DNA of 64,000 nt from Bacteroidetes bacterium GWE2_42_24 (GTDB taxonomy: Bacteria > Bacteroidota > Bacteroidia > Bacteroidales > TTA-H9): contig MEOA01000054.1 of assembly GCA_001768515.1 (NCBI GenBank), forward strand, positions 62,001 to 126,000, read 5' to 3'. A program made the position numbers and the translations under genes. Numbering within the stretch: position 1 is the stretch's first letter; each line of letters begins with the position of its first letter. This document shows, piece by piece, positions 1-8,690 of the stretch. The notes under the pieces are model-generated. The model did not search any database. It was given only the letters and a program-made list of their open reading frames with translations, and was not told where the DNA came from.

Positions 1-1158
1 ACGTGCGAGGAATGCCTTGTGGGGTTCGGGGGTGAAACCTTTGTCTGATTCAATGGGAAGCCTTTTGGCAGTACCATCGGTAAATGCTCCGGCGGTGAGT
101 ATCCATACGCGGGCGGCTTTTGTGGTGAAGCCGGAAGGTACCTGCTCTACTTCACTGATATTTTCAAAGGTGAGGTGATGTCTGAGAAGATCATAGAGCG
201 ATGGGGTACCAGTGCCATCGAGGGTAAACAGGTTAAATTTCAAGCCGAGAGGTTGTTGTGCTCCTTTACTCTGGATCAGTCGTCTGGTAAAGCGGGTTAA
301 TCCGTGGAGGCCGGCGCTGACCTTCAGTGCTTCGTCGTTGCAGAGGATTATTGAGATCGAAGGGGTTTGGGGTGCAAAATCGGCCAATACCAGAAGCAGA
401 GCCGGTGAGCCATTCAGGTACTGCCTTTTAACCTGGCCGACCACATCGGTGAGTTGAGTAAGTGATTGTTCTTCGACCCCATTATAGTTCAGGGTAGCCA
501 CAGGCTGGTGTCCGAATGAAAGAGCCTCTTGTACGAGGAAACCTGTCTTTTCGGGATCTGAGGTCAGTCGGAAGTCTGCTTCAGAATCCCCGGACAGAGG
601 AAGGAAACCTGTGCAGTTGCCTGCCACCACGAAGAATGAAGGTTCGTCGACCGGAAGAAGGGATGCTTCGGACGGATAACCAAAGCCGGCAGCAAAGCCC
701 ATTTCGTTATAACTGACAATTTCGTTCCCGTTCCAGAAGCATCCTTCGCTGTTCTGGTTGCCACGTACCTCCAGGGTATATTTATCGGTACCCACAGCCA
801 GTGTATGGGTGGTGACGTTTGGTTTCTTCGATGAACGAATCTGGTGCAGAGCTGACTCCAGATCGGGTTTGAGACAGAAGAGCTTGTGTAGCCCTGCTGT
901 CTCGAATACTTGAAAGATCACGGGAGAGACAGAGGTAAGGAAGAGTTCGGCCTGTCCTGGCGTAAGTCTTTTTTTTGTCTTCAGCAGCACCCTGATACCT
1001 GCGCTTGATAAGTATGGGCAATCTGAAAAGTCAACGATGATGTCACGATCGTTTTCCGGAAATAGTGACAGTGCCTTGTCGAGGTCGGCGCTGCTATTGG
1101 CGTCAATGCGCCCAATGGGTCTGACGCTTCGGTTGTCAGAATCTGTAAGTACATTCAT
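1..1158 (-). CDS. STAS-domain protein (anti-anti-sigma-like), C-terminus cut by window edge
   Basis: Reading the minus strand from the ATG at 1158 gives an uninterrupted frame of 386 codons to base 1, so the gene continues outside the window. Residues about 10-100 form a STAS domain. The segment around residues 43-60 (DFSDCPYLSSAGIRVLL) is the signature of anti-anti-sigma factors, with adjacent serines 51 and 52 at the usual phosphorylation site. The following ~280 residues match no family I know. It is the last visible gene of a minus-strand block containing RsbW-like kinases and a SpoIIE-type phosphatase, so it is probably the phosphorylatable switch protein. The STAS call is secure; the role of the long C-terminal part is unknown. 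Confidence 0.8.
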   Translation of the reverse strand, partial: MNVLTDSDNRSVRPIGRIDANSSADLDKALSLFPENDRDIIVDFSDCPYLSSAGIRVLLKTKKRLTPGQAELFLTSVSPVIFQVFETAGLHKLFCLKPDLESALHQIRSSKKPNVTTHTLAVGTDKYTLEVRGNQNSEGCFWNGNEIVSYNEMGFAAGFGYPSEASLLPVDEPSFFVVAGNCTGFLPLSGDSEADFRLTSDPEKTGFLVQEALSFGHQPVATLNYNGVEEQSLTQLTDVVGQVKRQYLNGSPALLLVLADFAPQTPSISIILCNDEALKVSAGLHGLTRFTRRLIQSKGAQQPLGLKFNLFTLDGTGTPSLYDLLRHHLTFENISEVEQVPSGFTTKAARVWILTAGAFTDGTAKRLPIESDKGFTPEPHKAFLAR

Positions 1159-1217
1159 TTGATAAAGGAAATTTTTAGAAGTCAGGAATAGATTTATCAG
1201 GCTAATGGTATTGGTTG

Positions 1218-2699
1218 TCAGCGGTAGTCGCTCATAATTATATCGAGGAGTTCCTTAGCGATGCTTGAGGCGAGTACGATTTTTTCAGGATCAACGGTCA
1301 CATTGTTCAGGTATTGCATCTTGAGGACGTCGCCGTTGCGAAGTTCGGGGATGATACCGCTAAGCATGAATCCAGCCATATTCATTTCGCGGGCCAGCAG
1401 GGCAGAACAGGGCTTGTCAATGGGTATCTCCAGGTAGATGGTCTCGATTTTTTTCAGGCATAGTTCTCTGAGCTGGTGTTTGATCAGGTCGATGGCATCG
1501 GTTCCCTGTTTCTGAACAGATATCACGGCGATGTTGAGGTCGGGTTTTACCGTAGTGCTGACAAGAGAAAGATACTGTGGTATCTCAGGCAATTCGGTAT
1601 CAGGCACCATGATTACTTCGCGGTCAAGTTCGAGACGTTGGTAAATATTGCTGAGGAGCGTGAAGAATTTCTCGTTCAGGTACACCCGGCGGTGTGGTTC
1701 CTGACTGATTTTAAGGTAAAAAAGTACCACAGCCTGCCTTTGCCCGGTTCTTTCACCACCAATTTTTTTAAAGGTAAGGCTTTGGCTGGCGTAAGCCAGC
1801 ATGATGCCGGTTTCCCTCGCGCCGAGGCTGATATTTCCTTGTTGGGTGTATGAATGGATCGTGACCGATTCGCTGTATATGCCGAACATGTCATGGTTTT
1901 TAGCGTATGCCATCAGGTATTTCTTCGATTCCTTGAAGAGGCTGTGTCCCCTGTATCTGGGATCTATCATGGCAGCGCCGGAGTCGGCAACAGGTGCTTC
2001 CTTGTGTTCGAAGAAGAGGCTAAGGTTTCCCACGATCTGGTGATCCTTATTGATCGACACAACTGACATGAGCAACCCGTCTTCGATCAGTTCGCGAATC
2101 TTATCAGGGTAATAGAACACCGAAGAGTAAGTGTAGCCATAGACCCGGTATGCGAGTCTCGACAAATTGACGGCATCCTCGGGTTGCACCAGTCGCATGG
2201 TCGGGATGTCGGTGGCAGCCTCCTGCTCATCTTCCGGTATGAGTTTTTTTTCGTTCCTCGAAGGCATATCCGCGATACTGGTTTCGGTTAGGTATTTAAC
2301 AAGCTCCAATCGCTTGCCTTCGCGCCCAAGGTTGATGATATTGAACTCGTCGGCGAGGTTTCTCATTAACAGGATTTCCAGAGCTGTATTCTCATTTTTT
2401 TGCAGGTGCTCCATGTCAGACGGAAGGCCCTTGTCTTCAATCGAGATAACGAAGGCGCCGGGCCGGTAACTGACCTTTACATCGAAACTTTCCAGTTCGT
2501 CGGACTCAAAGGAATTTTCGATGGTACTCAACACCGCTTCCTCGGTGATAAGCTCCAGCTTTTTTAATTCTATTTCGTCGAATTTGAATTCCCTCGCGAA
2601 GAACAGCACGAAATCCTGTGTAGCCCTGATATACGATTTGTCGGCATATACCGTGAGCCTCGCGATATATTCTTTTGACAGCAACTCTTTTGGTATCAT
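1218..2699 (-). CDS. RsbW-like ATPase fused to a GNAT-like domain
   Basis: 493 residues, ATG start. Residues about 10-140 resemble a serine-kinase/anti-sigma HATPase domain: an N-box-like ELITEEAVLSTIENS near residue 50 and an EDKG motif near residue 90. Residues about 165-330 resemble a GNAT acyltransferase, with DPRYRGHSLFKE at the expected acetyl-CoA loop. The last ~150 residues are less clear and may be a second domain of similar fold. The STAS gene lies 59 bp downstream on the same strand, suggesting a kinase/switch-protein pair. The acyltransferase substrate is unknown and catalysis is not proven. The HATPase assignment is more certain than the GNAT one. Confidence 0.72.
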   Translation of the reverse strand: MIPKELLSKEYIARLTVYADKSYIRATQDFVLFFAREFKFDEIELKKLELITEEAVLSTIENSFESDELESFDVKVSYRPGAFVISIEDKGLPSDMEHLQKNENTALEILLMRNLADEFNIINLGREGKRLELVKYLTETSIADMPSRNEKKLIPEDEQEAATDIPTMRLVQPEDAVNLSRLAYRVYGYTYSSVFYYPDKIRELIEDGLLMSVVSINKDHQIVGNLSLFFEHKEAPVADSGAAMIDPRYRGHSLFKESKKYLMAYAKNHDMFGIYSESVTIHSYTQQGNISLGARETGIMLAYASQSLTFKKIGGERTGQRQAVVLFYLKISQEPHRRVYLNEKFFTLLSNIYQRLELDREVIMVPDTELPEIPQYLSLVSTTVKPDLNIAVISVQKQGTDAIDLIKHQLRELCLKKIETIYLEIPIDKPCSALLAREMNMAGFMLSGIIPELRNGDVLKMQYLNNVTVDPEKIVLASSIAKELLDIIMSDYR

Positions 2700-3240
2700 A
2701 TAATCGTTATTTATTGGTTATTAAAGAAGCGAGAGGCAGTCTTTTGGTTTTTAGTATTTGGTTTGCCGGTTTTAAGATAAAGAATCACAGCCCAGAGGTA
2801 GTAGCTTTTCAGGGATATGTTCGCTAAGATAAGGAGTTTTTACAAGATAATGGTTTGCCGAAGTCTGGGAATATCCATTGAAGAAGTGCAATATTTTGAC
2901 ATCGAAGAAACCATAATTGGATGCAGAGAGGCGACTTCACTCCTCTCTGCGTCCACTTTGTAGCTTATGGCTGACTTCTTATTCCGGTAACCGTTTTTCA
3001 TTATAAACCATTTGTTGGTGTCTTGATTCATAACTATCTACCCTTGCTGCTCAATAATGAATTAGCTATATTGACTGGCTGTCAAATCTCTCAGGTCAGA
3101 CGTCATAAGCGTCAGTATTAAGCTCAGCAAGGCCAGCTTAGTGTATTGATCTTGCCTATTGCGGGCGAGTTATATGCATTATCTCAGCTAAGCCAAACCA
3201 GAATCCTTTTGCTTCAGCGACAAGAAAACAGAAGCTCTTT
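2700..3240. other. Intergenic stretch, no convincing gene
   Basis: 541 bp between two same-strand signalling genes. A 63-codon minus-strand frame (2840-3031) runs straight through the inverted repeat at 2918-2955 and is judged spurious. A smaller inverted repeat (TAAGCT...AGCTTA) lies near 3118-3140. No TAnnTTTG promoter element was found for the downstream gene. Confidence 0.5.
2918..2955. repeat. Inverted repeat, 14-bp stem and 10-nt loop
   Basis: TGGATGCAGAGAGG at 2918-2931 pairs with CCTCTCTGCGTCCA at 2942-2955, with one position that is a G-U pair in RNA. The loop is CGACTTCACT. There is no T-run, so it is not a standard intrinsic terminator. It may be a palindromic intergenic repeat or an RNA-processing site between two transcripts. 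Confidence 0.6.
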
Positions 3241-3660
3241 TCAGGCTCCTGCGAGTTTTTTCGATAGCGTCAGTATATTCTTCCCGTCTTCGTGAGAGTA
3301 TTCGAGGTGATCCATGATGGTGCGCATGAAATGGATTCCGAGACCCCCGATTTTACGGTCTTCGAGCGAGAGGTTGATGTCGGGTTTTGCCTGCAGCAGG
3401 GGGTTGAATTCGATGGCGTCGTCGATGATTTGCATGGTAAACAGGTTCCCGTCAAGGGAGAGCCTGATATTGATGGTGTGCGCTTCATGGTCATGATAAC
3501 CATAGTTGATGATGTTGGTCACTACCTCCTCTATGACGAGGTTCAGCTTCATTGTTTCCTCCATCATCAGATTCCATTCATCGGCCAGTAATTCCAACGC
3601 ATTGGCAACGACATCCAGCTGGCTCATCTCATTGGTGATGGCAATCGTCTTTGTCAGCAT
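3241..3660 (-). CDS. RsbW-like anti-sigma factor / serine-protein kinase
   Basis: A single HATPase_c domain of about 139 residues. The N box (KLNLVIEEVVTNIINYGYHD) and a later GGLGIHFM segment (G boxes) match the RsbW/SpoIIAB family. These kinases phosphorylate a STAS partner and bind a sigma factor or other target. I chose the ATG at 3660; a TTG at 3681 would overlap the upstream phosphatase gene by 8 bp. With the ATG, the gap to the upstream stop is 13 bp, so co-transcription is likely. A role downstream of the response-regulator phosphatase is inferred from order and family logic. Confidence 0.85.
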   Translation of the reverse strand: MLTKTIAITNEMSQLDVVANALELLADEWNLMMEETMKLNLVIEEVVTNIINYGYHDHEAHTINIRLSLDGNLFTMQIIDDAIEFNPLLQAKPDINLSLEDRKIGGLGIHFMRTIMDHLEYSHEDGKNILTLSKKLAGA

Positions 3661-3673
3661 GGTGTTGTTGGTT

Positions 3674-4843
3674 TTAACCAATGTATTTCAGATACAACAT
3701 AGTGATGTCGTCCGATTGCTGTGTGCCCATAGCAAAACGTGCAACATCTTCGTTAAGAGTACCGACGACAGTCTGGGCAGGTAGCCCTGCAGCGGCGGAG
3801 AGAACTGTTTCGAGGCGGGCCTCGCCGTATGCCTCATCCAAGGCATTGAAGGCTTCAGTAACACCATCGGTGAAAAGCAGTATCCCCTGTTGAGGCGTCA
3901 ACTGCACCTGCATCGCTCTATACTCGTGGTCTTCAAAGACACCCAGAATCATGTCGCCCGATGGTTCGACTGTCACGACCTCCCCATTTTCCTTAAGAAT
4001 GTATGGCGGGTTGTGGCCAGCATTCACGTAATCAATCTGCCCGGTTTTCAGGTTGATGATGGCATAAAAGACCGTTACGAACATACAGCCGACGCTTTCA
4101 TTGCACAACAGTTTATTGACATATTGCAGGCATTCGTCTGGCGGCATCCCCTTTAGACCGGTGGCGCGGATAAGTGTACGGCTGACGGCCATGAAAATGG
4201 CGGCGGGGATCCCTTTACCAGATACGTCGCCAATGACAAATCCGAGATGATCGTTGTCAATCATGAAGAAATCGAAGAAATCGCCGCCAACCTCCCTGGC
4301 GGCAGCCATGGAGGCATAGATGTCGAATTCGGTTCTGTTGGGAAAAGGTGGAAATACCTGAGGCAGGATGCCCTGCTGAATTTCGCGGGCTACGTTAAGG
4401 TCACGCTGGATCGATATAAGCTGGTCGTGCTCGTAGATGAAGTTGCGTTGAATCTTGATCTCGTCGAGTGTCTTGTTGATGGTGATCTCGAGGTCGTCGA
4501 AGTTGATGGGTTTCGTGAGGAAGTCGAAAGCTCCGCGGTTCATCGCTGTTCTGATGTTTTCCATGTCGCCGTATGCCGATACCACCACTGTCTTGAGGGA
4601 AGGGTTTTTCAGCTCTTTCAGCTTCAGCAACAGGGTGAGACCATCCATCTCGGGCATGTTGATGTCAGAGAGGATCACTCCGATGTCGGGGTGCTCGATG
4701 AGCTTGGCTAAAGCTTCCAATCCATTGTGGGCAAAGATGAAATCATACTCGTTGCTTCTGATCTGTTTGCGGAATTTTTGTCTGATGAGGGGTTCCAGAT
4801 CAACCTCATCGTCAACTACCATGATCTTTACTTGTAAATCCAT
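3674..4843 (-). CDS. Response regulator with SpoIIE/PP2C phosphatase output (RsbU-like)
   Basis: 389 residues. The N-terminal receiver domain (about 1-125) has acidic residues DDE at 11-13, phospho-acceptor D60 in LSDINMPEMDG, and a lysine in the LTKP motif. A coiled linker leads to a SpoIIE-type phosphatase (about 165-385) with metal-binding motifs EVGGDFFDF, GDVSGKGIPAA and FTDGVTEA. The family dephosphorylates STAS proteins. It sits between the histidine kinase (upstream, 38 bp) and the RsbW-like gene (downstream), so the likely path is kinase to receiver to phosphatase to STAS protein. This architecture is well established; the specific signal is unknown. Confidence 0.92.
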   Translation of the reverse strand: MDLQVKIMVVDDEVDLEPLIRQKFRKQIRSNEYDFIFAHNGLEALAKLIEHPDIGVILSDINMPEMDGLTLLLKLKELKNPSLKTVVVSAYGDMENIRTAMNRGAFDFLTKPINFDDLEITINKTLDEIKIQRNFIYEHDQLISIQRDLNVAREIQQGILPQVFPPFPNRTEFDIYASMAAAREVGGDFFDFFMIDNDHLGFVIGDVSGKGIPAAIFMAVSRTLIRATGLKGMPPDECLQYVNKLLCNESVGCMFVTVFYAIINLKTGQIDYVNAGHNPPYILKENGEVVTVEPSGDMILGVFEDHEYRAMQVQLTPQQGILLFTDGVTEAFNALDEAYGEARLETVLSAAAGLPAQTVVGTLNEDVARFAMGTQQSDDITMLYLKYIG

Positions 4844-4881
4844 TCCTATGTTCTATGTATTGTGATAATTAGTCTTCGTGC

Positions 4882-6240
4882 CTATATCAGATTTTTCGGG
4901 ATGGTGATGATAAACTCAGCATATTCTCTTTCAACCGAATCGACTGTCATCGTGCCATGATGTTCTTTTGTAATGATGTCGTAGCTGAGCGAGAGGCCCA
5001 GCCCTGTACCTTGTCCCGGTGGTTTGGTGGTGAAGAATGGGTTGAACACCTTATCGATCACCGCCTGCGGGATGCCGAAACCATTGTCCCGGATTCTGAT
5101 TTCAACAAAGTCAGCAAGATTTTTGGTTCTGACCGTCAGGATGGGGAAGTAGGCATCCTTCAACTGAATTTTTTTTTGATTTGTAGAGTAGCAGGCATTG
5201 TTGATAAGGTTAAGAAACACCCTGCTGAGGTTTTGCGGGATGGCGTTTATCATTCCGATGGTTTGATCGTATTCGGCGTCAATTTTGATGTTGAAGCCTG
5301 CGTCTTGTGCCCGCATTCCGTGGTAGCCGAGATTGACATATTCGGCCAGAACAGTATTGATATCGGTTGGAAGGATGTCGGCATGCTGTCCCCGTGCATG
5401 AAGCAGCATTCCTTTTACGATGCTGTCAGCACGTTTACCATGTTCGTTTATTTTCAGGGCATTGGAACGAATGTCGCCGGTGATTTCTTCCAGATAGTCC
5501 TTGTCTTCGGGTTTTAGCTGATCACTTAGCTTATCGAGTTCCTGGGTTAGTTCCAGTGCCAGTTCGATAGTCAGTTCTGAGAAATTGTTGATGAAGTTGA
5601 GCGGGTTTTTGATCTCGTGGGCAATCCCGGCGGTGAGTTGGCCGAGGGCCGCCATCCTTTCCGATTCAATCAACTGCGTCCTGGCTTTCTCAAGTTCTCT
5701 GCCTGTTTGTTCGGTTTGTTCTTTCAGGGATGTTATGGTGAAGGCAAGGGCGACCAGTCTGGCCAGGTTTTCAAGCAGGCCGGCGTCGAACTGCGTAAGG
5801 CTGTTTTTTTGACTATTCTGCAAAATCAGGACCCCCAGTACTTTGCTTTCGGCTATGATCGGGCAGCAGGCCATTGAGCCTGTTGCGTTGTTTAAATCAA
5901 TTGTAAGGGCTTCGGGGAGATATTGGCTGCGCTCGTTTTCGATGTCACTCAGAAACAAAGTACGGGCATGGACAGCACACCATACTGCCAGAGAGCCCTT
6001 GTCTGAAAGAGATAGTTCAAACAGTTGAAACTTCTCTCCCTTTTCAGTGTCCATGATTCCCGTCAATGTCTGTTTCTTCTCATCGAGGGTGAAGAGTTGA
6101 AATCGTGTCTCCCCAAATAGTGGTTGCACATGGTCATTTACCGCCTCAGCAATGTGAGCAGTATCGCGGGCAAGGGTAAGCCGGTGCCCTGTTTCATTCA
6201 GGGCATGAAGCCTTTCTTCGCTATTAGCCTGTGTTCTCAT
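4882..6240 (-). CDS. GAF-domain sensor histidine kinase
   Basis: 452 residues with no transmembrane segment visible, so probably cytosolic. Residues about 15-165 form a GAF domain, followed by a short coiled coil. The HisKA H-box has phospho-acceptor H208 in GIAHEIKNPLNF. The HATPase domain has an N box (LINNACYST), RDNGFGIP and GTGLGLSLS. It is first in the operon and probably phosphorylates the neighbouring receiver-phosphatase protein. The GAF ligand cannot be predicted. The preceding 5' region has a candidate -7 element at 6584-6591. Confidence 0.92.
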   Translation of the reverse strand: MRTQANSEERLHALNETGHRLTLARDTAHIAEAVNDHVQPLFGETRFQLFTLDEKKQTLTGIMDTEKGEKFQLFELSLSDKGSLAVWCAVHARTLFLSDIENERSQYLPEALTIDLNNATGSMACCPIIAESKVLGVLILQNSQKNSLTQFDAGLLENLARLVALAFTITSLKEQTEQTGRELEKARTQLIESERMAALGQLTAGIAHEIKNPLNFINNFSELTIELALELTQELDKLSDQLKPEDKDYLEEITGDIRSNALKINEHGKRADSIVKGMLLHARGQHADILPTDINTVLAEYVNLGYHGMRAQDAGFNIKIDAEYDQTIGMINAIPQNLSRVFLNLINNACYSTNQKKIQLKDAYFPILTVRTKNLADFVEIRIRDNGFGIPQAVIDKVFNPFFTTKPPGQGTGLGLSLSYDIITKEHHGTMTVDSVEREYAEFIITIPKNLI

Positions 6241-6583
6241 TTTATGTCAGTGGTTTCTTTGGTTAAATAGCCCATGGTAGCATACCGGGCGGAGTAATCC
6301 GGTCTGTACAACGCCTGATAAAGGGATGACTGCGACCTGATGCAGGTGAACCTTCAGTGGAAGCATGCAATAGCAGGTTTTCATCAGATGAGGGAGGTTG
6401 GTTGGTTGAGTACCTCTGTTGACTTTTTCGAAAGAAGACCCGTTGGGGTAGATATGTCGAAGGTTCTGCATGTGAATCCAATTCGTGTTGAGAAGAGGCG
6501 TCGGTATCGGTTGAATGGATGGCCGGAGAGGTTAATCCTGAATACATCCCGTACCAATCTAAAATCCGTTCTTTCCCCTGACA

Positions 6584-6591
6584 CAAAGATA
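6584..6591 (-). promoter_or_regulatory. Candidate -7 element for the histidine kinase operon
   Basis: The plus strand reads CAAAGATA, that is TATCTTTG on the minus strand, matching TAnnTTTG of Bacteroidota primary sigma promoters. The leader would be about 335 nt. No clear -33 TTTG at ideal spacing. Confidence 0.35.
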
Positions 6592-6834
6592 GTCGGTTTT
6601 CTCAAAAAACGCTACAACTTCCTGAGGGATTCTCAGAAAGCCGGGAAGATTGCTAAGGAGGTTTGTCTTTTGTGAAAAGCACGGGGAACAAGTGCAGATG
6701 AGGCGACTTCTGATGGCTATACTGGTGTATTCACGAACTGGCCGTCTCCTTTCGGTTCAGGGACAAAAGCCCGCCGAGCATTGGCTGAATGTTGGAATCA
6801 GGGCGTCGGGATGCCTCATGTGTGAGCAACCAGC

Positions 6835-6888
6835 CCTAACCTGGGAGAGTTCGGTGAAGGTAACTCTGGGAAGCAAACTCAGGTTAGG
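6835..6888. repeat. Nested inverted repeat (9-bp outer, 6-bp inner stem)
   Basis: CCTAACCTG at 6835-6843 pairs with CAGGTTAGG at 6880-6888. Inside, AGAGTT at 6846-6851 pairs with AACTCT at 6862-6867 around a 10-nt loop. It lies about 80-135 nt past the transporter stop codon. There is no T-run on either side, so it is more like a structured 3' UTR or small RNA than a terminator. Confidence 0.5.
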
Positions 6889-6927
6889 TAAACCAGAGGT
6901 CTGGAAAGCCTTACAGTCTGGCTGCGT

Positions 6928-6941
6928 TTTCTGTACAGAAA
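6928..6941. repeat. 14-bp perfect palindrome
   Basis: TTTCTGTACAGAAA is its own reverse complement and lies 27 bp past the transporter stop codon. It could be a dimeric regulator site or part of a 3' hairpin (flanking GCCTT and AAGGC also pair). Function unproven. Confidence 0.35.
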
Positions 6942-6968
6942 GACAAACAGGCTGCAAGGCATATCCAG

Positions 6969-8690
6969 CTACTTGCGGTTCTTATTTCCCTTCTTCCAGA
7001 TGGATTCGATCTCTTCCAGGGACCTGCCCTTTGTTTCGGGTACAAACTTCCAGATGAAAAGGGCGGCCAGGAAACTCATCACTCCATAGATCCAGTAGGA
7101 GAAACCATGGTTGAACAAACCTGTGAGCCATGTATTGTCGTTCATCATGGGAAAAGTCCACGATACGATCAGGTTAGCGATCCACTGTGCGGCAACTGCC
7201 ACCGACATGGCTCCCCTGATGGAGTTAGGGAAGATCTCTGAAAGGAGTACCCAGGTAACCGGCCCCCAACTCATGGCAAAGGAGGCGACGTAGAGAAGCA
7301 TATAGAGAAGCGCCACGATTCCCAGACTGCCGAAATAGAATGAGAAGCCTAGCGCAATCATGCTGAATGCCATCCCAAGCGCACCAATGATCATCAGTGG
7401 TTTTCGCCCGAGTCGGTCGACAGTCATAATAGCCAGCACGGTGAAGGCCAGGTTGATTACCCCCACGATGATTGTTTGCAGCAGGGAGGTATCGGTTGAG
7501 GCCCCCATGTTCCGGAAGATGTTGGCAGCATAGTATAGCACAACGTTGATTCCGACAAATTGCTGGAATACCGAGAGGAGGATGCCGATGATGATGACGG
7601 CGGTGCCGTAAGAGAACCATGGGACACGTTTCTCGTGCAATGTCTCTTTGATCTCGCTGAGGATGGCTGTGGCCTGTTCTTTTCCTGAAACTTTTACCAA
7701 TACCGACATGGCCTCTGTTTCCCTGTTTTTCATTACCAGAAAACGGGGTGTCTCGGGGACGAAGATCAGTAGCAGCAGGAAGATGGATGAGGGGATGACT
7801 TCCGATAAGAACATCCAGCGCCATCCTTCGTTTGTAAGCCATTGTTCATCACCATTGAGGGCGATGAAATAGTTGACGAAGTATATGACCAGCATGCCAA
7901 AGATGATCGCGAACTGGTTAAAGGATACCAACTTTCCCCTGATCCCGGCAGGAGCAATTTCGGCGATATACATTGGTGAAATCATCGAAGCTACCCCTAC
8001 TCCAATACCACCGACGATCCGGTAGAAGACAAAGGTGAAGACATCCTCCAGCCCTGGCAATTTAAAAAATTCAGGGCGCCATGTTCCAATCGCTGAGATT
8101 GTTAATAAGATTGAGGCTGCAATCAGTCCCTTCTTCCGGCCCCACGATTTGGAGATGAAGCCTGCCGATGCACCACCAATGACACAGCCCACCAGAGCAC
8201 TTGAGATGACGAACCCTTTTACCGAGTCGGCCCAAGCCTTGAGCCCGGCGGCTGTTTGAGCCACAGGTTCTGAAAAGTAGTTGAGTGTCCATGCGATCAT
8301 TATGATGAGAATCACCCCGGCAGCAACCGTTCCGCGTTTGAATGAGCCGGTAAGTCTGAAAAGCTGCATAGTGATGATAATCGCGATAATATAGAAAGAG
8401 ATCGTCACGAACCATTTGTATTGGGTCACCACATCCAGTGCATAGGTGTGAAAATCGGGATTGAGGATATTTAGGATGTAGAAGTCGACCAGCGATTTTT
8501 CGGCGCCATTAATCACCGCGGTATCGTAACCAAATAACAATCCACCCAAGGTGGCTACAAGGGTTAGAGCCACGATGTAGGCACGGTTTCCTTTGCCGGT
8601 TGAAATTCCATTCAAGACTTGTGAGTTTTTTTTTATGGATTCCTTCATGCTGTGGGTGAGGTTAGACGTAGAAATTAATGAGTTGTTCAT
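6969..8690 (-). CDS. xylE: Sugar porter (MFS), probable D-xylose:proton symporter
   Basis: 573 residues, MFS sugar-porter family. TM1 carries [18 protein letters not shown] (about 49-66), very close to XylE. Other family motifs are [32 protein letters not shown] and PETKGRS. Compared with XylE it has about 80 extra residues between TM1 and TM2 (roughly 75-158), containing two hydrophobic stretches (93-112 and 120-139), so it may have 14 membrane segments. The first ATG overlaps xylA by 29 bp; an internal ATG at 8648 would instead leave a 13-bp gap. It follows xylB and xylA, so it probably imports the substrate of that pathway. Confidence 0.88.
   Translation of the reverse strand: MNNSLISTSNLTHSMKESIKKNSQVLNGISTGKGNRAYIVALTLVATLGGLLFGYDTAVINGAEKSLVDFYILNILNPDFHTYALDVVTQYKWFVTISFYIIAIIITMQLFRLTGSFKRGTVAAGVILIIMIAWTLNYFSEPVAQTAAGLKAWADSVKGFVISSALVGCVIGGASAGFISKSWGRKKGLIAASILLTISAIGTWRPEFFKLPGLEDVFTFVFYRIVGGIGVGVASMISPMYIAEIAPAGIRGKLVSFNQFAIIFGMLVIYFVNYFIALNGDEQWLTNEGWRWMFLSEVIPSSIFLLLLIFVPETPRFLVMKNRETEAMSVLVKVSGKEQATAILSEIKETLHEKRVPWFSYGTAVIIIGILLSVFQQFVGINVVLYYAANIFRNMGASTDTSLLQTIIVGVINLAFTVLAIMTVDRLGRKPLMIIGALGMAFSMIALGFSFYFGSLGIVALLYMLLYVASFAMSWGPVTWVLLSEIFPNSIRGAMSVAVAAQWIANLIVSWTFPMMNDNTWLTGLFNHGFSYWIYGVMSFLAALFIWKFVPETKGRSLEEIESIWKKGNKNRK

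Larger units (their letters stand above)
6241..6968. other. Intergenic stretch with structured repeats
   Basis: 728 bp between the start of the histidine kinase gene and the 3' end of the xylose transporter gene. Small frames here have no recognisable domain and are not called. It contains a candidate promoter for the kinase operon (6584-6591), a nested inverted repeat (6835-6888) and a 14-bp palindrome (6928-6941). Confidence 0.55.

Noticed and set aside
2840-3031. 63-codon minus-strand open frame
   Set aside because: It runs through the inverted repeat at 2918-2955 and has no family signature.
4247-4711. 154-codon plus-strand frame opposite the receiver-phosphatase gene
   Set aside because: Antisense shadow of a real gene.
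6650-7057. 135-codon plus-strand frame overlapping the end of the xylose transporter gene
   Set aside because: It overlaps a certain gene on the other strand and passes through inverted repeats.
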